Shown here: positions 27,997-35,766 of the stretch, one piece after another
Layout of the letters: each line of letters starts with the position of its first letter
How positions within the stretch are numbered: position 1 is the stretch's first letter
Origin: Geoalkalibacter ferrihydriticus DSM 17813
Lineage (GTDB): Bacteria; Desulfobacterota; Desulfuromonadia; Desulfuromonadales; Geoalkalibacteraceae
DNA: 64,000 bases
NCBI RefSeq assembly: GCF_000820505.1
Contig: NZ_JWJD01000002.1
Location: 234,669 to 298,668 of the forward strand
Direction of reading: 5' to 3'
Translations under genes and position numbers: made by a program
Notes under the pieces: generated by a model
What the model was told of the DNA's origin: nothing
The model's database searches: none
Seen by the model: only the letters and a program-made list of their open reading frames with translations

Positions 27997-29622
27997 TTAC
28001 AAGGCCAGGCGAATCACGAATTTCGCACCGCCCTGGCGACCCTGATGTAATTCGATGTCGCCGCCGTGAGCTGTGACGATGGCGTGCACCATGGCGAGTC
28101 CGAGTCCGGTGCCGGAATCCTTGGTGGTAAAAAAGGGCTCGAATATTTTCTGCCGCAAGTCGTCGCCGATACCCGGGCCGGAATCCTCGACCCAGATCCT
28201 GCCTTCGGCACGGGCGCCCAAATAAAGCACACCCCGGCCGCCCATGGCTTCGGCCCCATTGATCACCAGATTCCACAAGGCTTGGCGAAACTGCTGACGA
28301 TCAACCTCGACCCAGACCGCACCCTGATAATCCTTGTGTATCTCTATAGCAGAAAAACGCCCATCCGCCATCAGCAATTGCGCAAGCTCGTCGAGCAGCG
28401 CCGCGACATCGACTTTTTCAAGGCGGGGTAGATTAGGACGGGCATAGTGCAGAAAATCGGTCAGCAGGACGCTGAGGCGATCGGCTTCGCGAACCACGAT
28501 GCGCATGAGGCGTTTATCGTCATCGCTGACACTGGGGGCTTCCATGAGCATTTGCACCGATCCGCTGATCGAAGCCAGAGGATTGCGGATTTCGTGGGCC
28601 ATGCCCGAGGCCAGGCGACCGACGGCGGCCAGGCGGTCGGTGCGCTTGAGACGTTCTTCCATCTCCTTGACATGACTCAGGTCTTGAAAAGTGACCAGCA
28701 AACCCAGCACCTGCTCGTCCCGATCACGCAAATAGGTGGCATCGTAGCCGACAATGTGGAGATTGCCGAAGCGGTCCATAAGCTGCCCCTCGCCGCGGCT
28801 CACCAACCGGAATTCGCCGTCGTAAACCTCCATGGAGGGGAAAACTTCGCGGACATCGCGGTCATAGACATCCTCAAGAGCATAGCCGGTAATCTTGCAG
28901 CCTGCCGCATTGAGAGAGCGAATTCGCCCCTGTGGGTTGATGATGAGCAACCCGCTGTTGATGTTGGCGAGCAGGGTGCGATTGAGATTTTCCAGCTCTT
29001 CGTAGTCGATCTGGCGTCGCTCCAGGGCCTGCTCGCTGCGACGCAGCCGTTCGGAGAGCGCACCGCTGAGCAGCGCGGTGAGAAAAAAGGCGATGACGTT
29101 GACGAAGATGGCGAAAAATACCGTGCCGGCATCGATCTGCGCGGGAAAGGGCACCCCCTCGAGCAGGGGCAGAAGCTCGAAGTATTGCAGATCAAGAATG
29201 GCGCCGTAGAGAATAGAGGCCGCCGAGGCGACCAGCAGGGCGTCGCGCCGTGACAAAAGCAGGGCACTGCTGATGATGACCAGGATGTAGAGAAAGGAAA
29301 AAAGGCTCTCGATGCCGCCACTCAGATAAATGAGGCAGGTGACGAAGAACAGATCCCAGACGATCTGCATCTGGGTAAAGACTTTGAAGCGCTGGATTTT
29401 GCGCAGCACCGCGGCGGAAACCAGCGCCTGCCCGTAGGAAAAGGCCACCAGCAGAAACAGATAATCGACGGCCGGCTGGGCTTGCACACTGCGCCAACCG
29501 AGTTGGTAAAAGATGGCGCCGCCGAGAAACAGGGTGATGACGACCACCCGAAACAGCAGAAACCAGCTTAACTGCAAACGGGTCGGCTCAGGCCGACCCG
29601 TTGTGCGGGATGCTTCGTTCAT
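27997..29622 (-). CDS. pilS: Membrane sensor histidine kinase PilS
   Basis: This 541-aa protein has six membrane helices in residues 20-190, the usual PilS sensor that reads PilA in the membrane. A PAS domain (about 212-320) follows, then HisKA with the phosphoacceptor His343 in SGMAHEIRNPLASISGS, and HATPase_c (N box LVINGAEAM; G boxes DSGPGIGDD and GTGLGLAMVHAI). It phosphorylates PilR. It lies 12 nt downstream of pilC in the pilB-T-C-S-R series. Confidence 0.95.
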   Translation of the reverse strand: MNEASRTTGRPEPTRLQLSWFLLFRVVVITLFLGGAIFYQLGWRSVQAQPAVDYLFLLVAFSYGQALVSAAVLRKIQRFKVFTQMQIVWDLFFVTCLIYLSGGIESLFSFLYILVIISSALLLSRRDALLVASAASILYGAILDLQYFELLPLLEGVPFPAQIDAGTVFFAIFVNVIAFFLTALLSGALSERLRRSEQALERRQIDYEELENLNRTLLANINSGLLIINPQGRIRSLNAAGCKITGYALEDVYDRDVREVFPSMEVYDGEFRLVSRGEGQLMDRFGNLHIVGYDATYLRDRDEQVLGLLVTFQDLSHVKEMEERLKRTDRLAAVGRLASGMAHEIRNPLASISGSVQMLMEAPSVSDDDKRLMRIVVREADRLSVLLTDFLHYARPNLPRLEKVDVAALLDELAQLLMADGRFSAIEIHKDYQGAVWVEVDRQQFRQALWNLVINGAEAMGGRGVLYLGARAEGRIWVEDSGPGIGDDLRQKIFEPFFTTKDSGTGLGLAMVHAIVTAHGGDIELHQGRQGGAKFVIRLAL

Positions 29623-29634
29623 GAAAAACTCGAC

Positions 29635-30852
29635 TCAGCCGCCGACCGTTCCGGCGAGCTGGAAAATGGGCAGATACATGGCGATGACCAGACCGCCGAC
29701 GGTGGTGCCGAGAAACAGCATCAGCAGAGGCTCAAGCATCGCCGTCAGGGCGGACACCGCATCATCGACCTCATCGTCGTAGAAGTCGGCGATCTTGTTG
29801 AGCATGGTGTCGATGGCGCCCGACTGCTCGCCGACGGAAATCATCTGGCACACCATCGGCGGAAAGACGCCCGATTTCTCCAGGGGCTCGGCAATGGTCT
29901 TGCCCTCGCTGATGCTCTGGCGCACCCTGTAGATGGCCTTTTCGACGGTCTTGTTGCCGGCCGTCTTGGCGACGATCTCAAGGCCGTCGAGGATCGGCAC
30001 GCCGGAGGAGATCATGGTGCCCAGGGTGCGGGTGAACTTGGCCACCGCCGCCTTGCGGATCAGGGGGCCGAACACCGGCAGCTTCAGCGCCCAGTCATCA
30101 ATACGCGCACGCCCCCTCTGAGTGCGGTAGATGCGCTTGAAGGCGAAAATAGACAAAATGATGCCACCGATGATCGCGACGATGTAATCCTGCACGAAGT
30201 TACTGATGTTGATGACAATTTGGGTCGGCGCGGGCAGCGCGCCGCCGAAGTCGGCAAACATGGTCTCGAAAGCGGGGATGACGAACACCAGAATCACGGC
30301 GATAACGACAAAGGCGATTCCCACCACCGTGGCCGGATAGGTCATGGCACCCTTGATCTGCTTTTTGAGCTTGAGGGCTTTTTCGATGTAAGCCGCCAGA
30401 CGATTGAGGATGGTATCGAGAATACCGCCCACCTCGCCTGCCGCGACCAGGTTGACGTAAAGCTCATCGAAGGCCTTGGGGTGTTTTTTCAGCGCATCGG
30501 CGAAGGTCGATCCGGATTCGACATCCTCCTTGACCTGCACGAGAATTTTCTTGAAGGTTTTGTTGTCCTGCTGGCGCCCGAGAATGTCGAGGCACTGCAC
30601 CAGGGGCAGACCGGCATCAATCATGGTGGCGAACTGGCGGGTAAAAACCACCAGATCCTTGGTCGTGATCCGCGGCTCCATGCCGGGAATTTTAAAATCG
30701 CGATCAAGTCCCTTGCCGCGCTCGGTGACCTTGGACGGCATGATGCCCTGGCGACGCAGGGTCGCGGTGACGGCGGCCTGGCTGGGCGCTTCCATCTCGC
30801 CTTTTTGAGCCGCGCCGGCGCGGGTTTTTCCTTCCCAGGCAAATTTGGCCAT
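29635..30852 (-). CDS. pilC: Type IV pilus inner-membrane platform protein PilC
   Basis: This 405-aa protein has two T2SSF domains, each ending with membrane helices. The first has 'FTRQFATMIDAGLPLVQCLDIL' and 'GEVGGILDTILNRLAAYIEKALKLKKQIKGAMTYP'; the second has 'FTRTLGTMISSGVPILDGLEIVAKTAGN' and 'MISVGEQSGAIDTMLNKIADFYDDEV'. It couples the PilB and PilT motors to pilin addition and removal. It sits 17 nt after pilT. Confidence 0.97.
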   Translation of the reverse strand: MAKFAWEGKTRAGAAQKGEMEAPSQAAVTATLRRQGIMPSKVTERGKGLDRDFKIPGMEPRITTKDLVVFTRQFATMIDAGLPLVQCLDILGRQQDNKTFKKILVQVKEDVESGSTFADALKKHPKAFDELYVNLVAAGEVGGILDTILNRLAAYIEKALKLKKQIKGAMTYPATVVGIAFVVIAVILVFVIPAFETMFADFGGALPAPTQIVINISNFVQDYIVAIIGGIILSIFAFKRIYRTQRGRARIDDWALKLPVFGPLIRKAAVAKFTRTLGTMISSGVPILDGLEIVAKTAGNKTVEKAIYRVRQSISEGKTIAEPLEKSGVFPPMVCQMISVGEQSGAIDTMLNKIADFYDDEVDDAVSALTAMLEPLLMLFLGTTVGGLVIAMYLPIFQLAGTVGG

Positions 30853-30869
30853 GGTTTATCCTCGCAGAA

Positions 30870-31985
30870 TCAGGCTCGCGCCGCAGCCGCCGAGGGCGTC
30901 ATGCGCTTGAGTACGGAGCTGGGGTTGGCGATCATCTGGCGCAGTTCTTCGGGGTCGGAAGAGCGGCCGATGGCATCTTCCATGGCAATCAGTTTTTTAT
31001 GATAGAGCATGAAAAGCGACTGATTCATGGTCTGCATGCTGAACTTCTCCTGCCCCATCTGCATCTGCGAGTAGATCTGATGGACTTTGTCCTCGCGAAT
31101 GAGGTTGCGAATGGCCGCGTTGGGCACCATGATTTCCAGAGCCAGCACGCGCCCGCGCCCCGAGGCCTTGGGAATGAGGGTCTGGCTGAGTACCCCTTCG
31201 AGCACGAAGGAGAGCTGCGCGCGCACCTGCGTCTGCTGGCTGGTGGGAAAAACATCGATAACGCGATTGATGGTCTGTACGCAGCCGTTGGTGTGCAGGG
31301 TGGCAAAACACAGATGCCCGGTTTCGGCAATGGTCAGGGCCGCCTCGATGGTTTCGAGGTCACGTAGCTCGCCAAGCAGCACCACGTCGGGATCCTGACG
31401 CAGAATATGTTTGAGGGCTTTCTTGAAACTCGCCGTGTCGGCACCGACCTCGCGCTGGTTGACCAGGCACTTTTTATGAGGATGCAGGTATTCGATGGGA
31501 TCTTCGATGGTCATGATATGTTCCTGACGCTCGCAGTTGATCTGATCGATCATCGAGGCCAGGGTTGTCGACTTGCCGCTGCCGGTGGGGCCGGTGACCA
31601 GTACCAGGCCGCGGGGTTTGCGTGAGATGTCCTTGACCACCTGCGGCAGGCCCAATTCATCAAAGGTCAGAACCTTGTAGGGAATCAGGCGAAAAGCCCC
31701 GGCGACAGCACCGCGCTGCATGAACAAGTTGCCGCGAAACCGGGACAAACCTTTGACCCCGAAGGAAAAATCGAGCTCATTTTCTTCTTCGAATTTGCGC
31801 TTCTGGGCATCGGTGAGAATGCTGTAGCACAACTGCTTGGTTTCCGCCGGGGTCATGGGCGGCAGCTTGGTCGGCAGAACCTTGCCGTCGATGCGCAACT
31901 GCGGCGGCGTGCCGGTGGAAATATGCAGGTCGGAAGCGCCCTGCTCGACCATGGCCTTCAGAAGCTGGTGGATATTGGCAGACAT
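30870..31985 (-). CDS. pilT: Twitching motility retraction ATPase PilT
   Basis: This 371-aa ATPase has an N-terminal PAS-like domain (ASDLHISTGTPPQLRIDGKV), Walker A GPTGSGKST at about 132-140, Asp box EDPIEYLH, Walker B LLGELRDLETIE, and the His box 'HLCFATLHTNGC'. The retraction-specific AIRNLIRE motif is near residue 290. The start at 31985 gives the family's normal length and Walker A position; the longer in-frame start at 32015 would overlap pilB. It powers pilus retraction. Confidence 0.96.
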   Translation of the reverse strand: MSANIHQLLKAMVEQGASDLHISTGTPPQLRIDGKVLPTKLPPMTPAETKQLCYSILTDAQKRKFEEENELDFSFGVKGLSRFRGNLFMQRGAVAGAFRLIPYKVLTFDELGLPQVVKDISRKPRGLVLVTGPTGSGKSTTLASMIDQINCERQEHIMTIEDPIEYLHPHKKCLVNQREVGADTASFKKALKHILRQDPDVVLLGELRDLETIEAALTIAETGHLCFATLHTNGCVQTINRVIDVFPTSQQTQVRAQLSFVLEGVLSQTLIPKASGRGRVLALEIMVPNAAIRNLIREDKVHQIYSQMQMGQEKFSMQTMNQSLFMLYHKKLIAMEDAIGRSSDPEELRQMIANPSSVLKRMTPSAAAARA

Positions 31986-32011
31986 GTGAGACCCTCTGGT
32001 TTCAGAAATTA

Positions 32012-33712
32012 TCAATCATCGGCAATGGTGCAACGCAGCACTTCCTCGAAGGAAATCAGCCCTTCTTTGAGCTTGGTCAGCGCCGACTGGCGCATGGTCT
32101 TGACCCCCAGGCGCATGGACTCGCGCTTGATTTCGGAGGTATTGGCGCCGGCCAGGACCAATTCGCGGATCTCCTCGAACATGGGCATGACCTGATAAAG
32201 ACCGACCCGCCCACGGTAACCCGTGTTGTTGCAATTGCCGCACCCACGGCCCCTGCGGCAGGTAACGCCGTCGACCTCTTCCGCCGGCATTCCGGCCTCG
32301 ATGAGAGCCTGCTTGGGAATCTCTTCGACTTCGTGACACTCGGAGCAGACGCGCCGCGCCAGGCGCTGGGCGGTGATCAGGTTGACCGCCGAGGCGACAA
32401 GAAAGGGCTCGATGCCCATGTTGAGCAAGCGGTTGATGGTGGACGGAGCGTCGTTGGTATGCAGAGTCGAGAGCACCATATGGCCGGTGAGTGCCGCCTT
32501 GACTCCGATTTCCGCCGTCTCGAAGTCGCGAATCTCACCGATCATGATGATGTCGGGATCCTGACGCAGGAAGGCGCGCAGCGCGGCGGCGAAATTAAGG
32601 CCGATTTCTTCATGCATCTGCACCTGGTTGATGCCGGCAAAGTTGAATTCGACCGGGTCTTCGGCGGTGGAGATGTTTTCCGTGGTCTTGTTGAGTTCGC
32701 CCAGTGCCGAATAGAGCGACACCGTTTTACCTGATCCCGTCGGCCCGGTGACCAGCACCATGCCAAAGGGTTTGTGAATCTCGCGCTGGAACCATTCCAG
32801 AGCCTTAGGTTCATAGCCGAGCTTGGTCATGTCAAGCTGCAGGTTGCCCTTGTCGAGAAGACGCAGAACCACCTTTTCACCAAACAGGGTGGGCAGACAG
32901 TTGACACGATAATCCATGTCCTTGCCGCCGGGCAGCTTGATCTTGATGCGTCCGTCCTGCGGCAGACGCCGCTCGGCGATGTCCATCTCGGACATGATCT
33001 TGATACGCGAGATGATGGCGTTCTTAAGCTTCATGGGCGGCTTCATCACCTCATAGAGCACGCCGTCGATGCGGTAACGAACGCGAAACGTTTTTTCGTA
33101 AGGCTCGATGTGAATATCCGAGGCTTTTTTCTTGATGGCGTCGGTAAGGATAAGGTTGACCAGTTTGACGACGGGAGCATCTTCGGTCGCTTTTTCCAAT
33201 GCGGCAACGTCGACGGAATCTTCTTCATCGACCAATTCGAGATCGATGTCCTCCAGATCCTCCATAACATCGGCCAGAGACTGGCTCTGGTCGTAATAGC
33301 GGTCGATGGCCGCCTTGATCGACGCTTCCGATGCCACGACCACCTCGATGTTGTAGCCGCTCATGAACTTGATGTCGTCGATGGCGAAGATATTGGAGGG
33401 GTCGCTCATGGCGATGATCAGGGTGGAGCCGGCGCGATTAACCGGCAAGACCTGGTATTTCTGGGCAATGTCAGCGGGAATCAAGCGGATGACGGCGGGC
33501 TCGATCTCGAATTCATCGAGGTTGATGGAGGGTACGCCGTATTGTTTTGAGAGAAAAGCAGACAACTCTTCATCATGAAGAAAGCCGAGCTTGATGAGGC
33601 TGGCGCCGAGGCGCCCGCCATGGCTTTTCTGTTCGGCAACCGCCTTTTCCAGTTGGTCACTGGTAATCAGTTTGTTGCGAACCAGAAGTTCTCCGAGTCG
33701 ATTGCTGGTCAT
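32012..33712 (-). CDS. pilB: Type IV pilus extension ATPase PilB with MshEN domain
   Basis: This 566-aa protein has an N-terminal MshEN-like domain (LGELLVRNKLITSDQLEKAVAEQ ... RLGASLIKLGFL), a fold that binds cyclic di-GMP in relatives. The central T2SSE domain has Walker A GPTGSGKT at about 323-330, Asp box TAEDPVEF, Walker B IIMIGEIRDFET, and 'TGHMVLSTLHTND'. A tetracysteine zinc site (CSECHE ... CRRGRGCGNCNNTG) is present. The ATG at 33712 is preferred over the TTG at 33733; a sigma-70-type promoter lies 44 nt upstream. It heads the pilB-T-C-S-R cluster. Confidence 0.96.
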   Translation of the reverse strand: MTSNRLGELLVRNKLITSDQLEKAVAEQKSHGGRLGASLIKLGFLHDEELSAFLSKQYGVPSINLDEFEIEPAVIRLIPADIAQKYQVLPVNRAGSTLIIAMSDPSNIFAIDDIKFMSGYNIEVVVASEASIKAAIDRYYDQSQSLADVMEDLEDIDLELVDEEDSVDVAALEKATEDAPVVKLVNLILTDAIKKKASDIHIEPYEKTFRVRYRIDGVLYEVMKPPMKLKNAIISRIKIMSEMDIAERRLPQDGRIKIKLPGGKDMDYRVNCLPTLFGEKVVLRLLDKGNLQLDMTKLGYEPKALEWFQREIHKPFGMVLVTGPTGSGKTVSLYSALGELNKTTENISTAEDPVEFNFAGINQVQMHEEIGLNFAAALRAFLRQDPDIIMIGEIRDFETAEIGVKAALTGHMVLSTLHTNDAPSTINRLLNMGIEPFLVASAVNLITAQRLARRVCSECHEVEEIPKQALIEAGMPAEEVDGVTCRRGRGCGNCNNTGYRGRVGLYQVMPMFEEIRELVLAGANTSEIKRESMRLGVKTMRQSALTKLKEGLISFEEVLRCTIADD

Positions 33713-33755
33713 AAGTCGCGTTGTACTCCGCAAACCAATTCTTGAAAGTGGTTTT

Positions 33756-33784
33756 ATAATATTTTCTAAACTTCAGCCTGTCAA
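33756..33784 (-). promoter_or_regulatory. Sigma-70-type promoter of pilB
   Basis: TTGACA (33784-33779), a 17-nt spacer and TATTAT (33761-33756) lie on the minus strand. The expected start near 33749 leaves a leader of about 37 nt to the pilB ATG. Confidence 0.8.
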
Positions 33785-33792
33785 GGCATGCG

Positions 33793-34659
33793 TTAATTGT
33801 CAGCCAACTCTGCCAAAAGCCGGGATTTCATGACGCCAAAGGGCGGTTTGCGTCCCGTCCACAATGTGAAGGCCCGCTCCCCTTGAGCCGCCAGCATGCC
33901 TAAACCATCGGCGACCGGGTGCCCCTGAGCCCGTGCGGCATGCCACAAAGGGGTTCCGCCACGCCGATAGACCATGTCGTAGATACAACACTTTTTCGGC
34001 ACACAAGCCCAGGGCAGCGGCACCTCTTCACCATGCAGCCCAAGGCTTGTGGTATTGACCACCAAATCACTGGCTCCCAGGGCCTGCTCCCAAAGAGATG
34101 ATGCCAAAGGCAGATGTGCAAAGGCTGTGCCGGGGAACCGGGACGAAAATGAATCGACAAGCAAGCGTGCCCGCGCCGGGTCGCGGTTGGCCACTCCGAT
34201 CCAGGCTGCGCCGGACTGCGCCAACGCCACCAGTGCCGCGCGGCAGGCCCCGCCTGCGCCCAAGAGCAGAACCCGGCGCCCGGCCGGATCAAAATCAAGA
34301 TCGCCGGCCAGGCTTTGCACAAAACCCGCGCCGTCGGTATTGAAGCCGTGCAGGCAGCCGGCGCGATTGACGATGGTATTGACCGCGCCGATGAGACGGG
34401 CATTTTCATCCACCTCGTCCAGCAGGGTCAGCACCGCCTCTTTGTGCGGAACGGTCACGTTGACCCCGAGAATATTCAGTGGGCGCAACGCCGCGACGGC
34501 TTGCGGCAGATTGTCAGGGAGGACATGAAAAGGCAAATAGACCGCATCGATACCCGCCTCGCGCAAAGCGGCGTTCTGCATCAGCGGCGAGAGGGAATGG
34601 GCGACGGGATCGCCGAAAATGCCGAGAATGCGTGTCGTTCCAAAGATGTTGTTTGTCAT
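33793..34659 (-). CDS. aroE: Shikimate dehydrogenase
   Basis: This 288-aa protein has a substrate domain, 'ILGIFGDPVAHSLSPLMQNAALREAGIDAVYLPFHV' (SLSP) and NVTVPHKEA with the catalytic Lys, and Asp in 'NTDGAGFVQSL'. The NADP domain has 'RRVLLLGAGGACRAALVAL' and 'ANRDPARARLL'. The C-terminal 'GLGMLAAQGERAF' completes the active site. It reduces 3-dehydroshikimate to shikimate. Its start codon and AAGGA ribosome site lie inside a degenerate 7-bp repeat array. The pilB promoter starts just after its stop. Confidence 0.95.
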   Translation of the reverse strand: MTNNIFGTTRILGIFGDPVAHSLSPLMQNAALREAGIDAVYLPFHVLPDNLPQAVAALRPLNILGVNVTVPHKEAVLTLLDEVDENARLIGAVNTIVNRAGCLHGFNTDGAGFVQSLAGDLDFDPAGRRVLLLGAGGACRAALVALAQSGAAWIGVANRDPARARLLVDSFSSRFPGTAFAHLPLASSLWEQALGASDLVVNTTSLGLHGEEVPLPWACVPKKCCIYDMVYRRGGTPLWHAARAQGHPVADGLGMLAAQGERAFTLWTGRKPPFGVMKSRLLAELADN

Positions 34660-34681
34660 TTGTCCTTGGTCATTTGTTGTT
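34654..34681. repeat. Degenerate 7-bp tandem array over the aroE start codon
   Basis: The plus-strand units are TGTCATT, TGTCCTT, GGTCATT, TGTTGTT. On the minus strand they read as AATGACC-AAGGACA-AATGACA, so both the ribosome site (AAGGA) and the ATG are built from heptads. Copy change would shift initiation. Confidence 0.75.
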
Positions 34682-34700
34682 TTCAGTTGCGGTCGGTTTG

Positions 34701-34759
34701 TAACTGTTCCACATGCACCGCAGGCCGCGGCGCGAGTGGGTATTGCAGCCGAATGGTTA
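34701..34759. repeat. Interspersed palindromic repeat, short copy
   Basis: This copy starts TAACTGTTCCACATGCACCG and ends GCAGCCGAATGGTTA. It shares termini and the CATGCACCGCAGG core with copies near 57.3, 59.6 and 63.9 kb, with an internal deletion. It lies between aroE and ribF. Confidence 0.7.
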
Positions 34760-34767
34760 GGTTGGTT

Positions 34768-35766
34768 TTACGCGTCCCGTTCCTCGCGTCCCGCGTCCCT
34801 GTCCTCGCATTCGCCCAGATAATCCCGGTAGGCGATGATGTTTTGATTGGCGAGGAGTTCTCTGGCCCGGGCGATATCTGCTCGGATTGCGGTGCACAAT
34901 TCATCTGTGCCGGCAAAGCGCTTTTCTTCCCGCAGGCGATCGAAAAAATACAGGCGCAGTGAGCGGCCGTAAAGATTGCCGGAAAAATCGAGGAGGTGAA
35001 CTTCAATGGAGAGGGCATCGCCGCCAAAGGTGGGTTTGCGGCCAATATTGGCGACGGCAGCGTAAACCTTGCCTTCATGGAGGGCCTTGACCGCATACAC
35101 CCCGGGAGCCGGTAGAAGTTCTTTTTCGGTGGCGAGATTGGCGGTGGGAAACCCCAGGCTCTGCCCGCGATGGTCGCCGTGTACCACCCGCCCCTCGAGC
35201 GTGAAGTGACGGCCAAGCAGCGCAACCACACCCCGCACGTCGCCGGCGCCGACCATGCGCCGGACACGGGTTGAACTGTAGACGGTCTGGCCCTGGGCAA
35301 TGGGTGCCAGAATCTCGACACCGAAGCCGAACCGTTGACCCATTTTTTTGAGCAAATCGGCATCGCCGCTGCGCCCCTGACCAAAACGATAATCATAGCC
35401 AACCACAATATGTCGCGCGCCGATGCAATTCAAAAGGACCCGCGAGACGAAGTCCTCAGGCCTCAGATCGGCCAGCTCGCGGGTAAAGGGCGGACAGAGA
35501 AAAACATCGATGCACGAGGCGGCAATCAATTTGATTTTTTCGTCGTAGGTGTTGATCAGACGCAACTCGCGGTGAGGCGCCAGAACCCGCAGGGGGTGCG
35601 GCCAAAAGCTAAAAACAGCGGCGGTGCCGTCGATTTCGCGGGCACGGCATACGACCCGCCGAAAAATCTCACGGTGGCCGAGATGAACCCCATCAAAATT
35701 GCCAAGGGTCACCACGGCGCCGGGAAAGGGCCTGGTGATACGGGAAAGATCGTTGAAAACTTTCAT
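34768..35766 (-). CDS. ribF: Bifunctional riboflavin kinase / FAD synthetase
   Basis: This 332-aa protein has an N-terminal FAD synthetase domain with TLGNFDGVHLGHREIFRRV and 'STRVRRMVGAGDVRGVVALLGR'. The C-terminal riboflavin kinase domain has 'VVHGDHRGQSLGFPTANL' (kinase GxPTAN motif) and 'VHLLDFSGNLYGRSLRLYFFDRLREEKRF'. It makes FMN and FAD. The last 12 residues (GECEDRDAGREERDA region) are encoded by a 7-bp tandem array, so this tail is probably not conserved. Its start overlaps the rnr stop (ATGA). Confidence 0.95.
   Translation of the reverse strand: MKVFNDLSRITRPFPGAVVTLGNFDGVHLGHREIFRRVVCRAREIDGTAAVFSFWPHPLRVLAPHRELRLINTYDEKIKLIAASCIDVFLCPPFTRELADLRPEDFVSRVLLNCIGARHIVVGYDYRFGQGRSGDADLLKKMGQRFGFGVEILAPIAQGQTVYSSTRVRRMVGAGDVRGVVALLGRHFTLEGRVVHGDHRGQSLGFPTANLATEKELLPAPGVYAVKALHEGKVYAAVANIGRKPTFGGDALSIEVHLLDFSGNLYGRSLRLYFFDRLREEKRFAGTDELCTAIRADIARARELLANQNIIAYRDYLGECEDRDAGREERDA
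34771..34805. repeat. Degenerate 7-bp tandem array inside the ribF 3' end
   Basis: Five plus-strand units are CGCGTCC, CGTTCCT, CGCGTCC, CGCGTCC, CTGTCCT. The array covers the last coding codons of ribF up to its stop. Seven is not a multiple of three, so copy change would alter the C-terminal tail. Confidence 0.78.
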
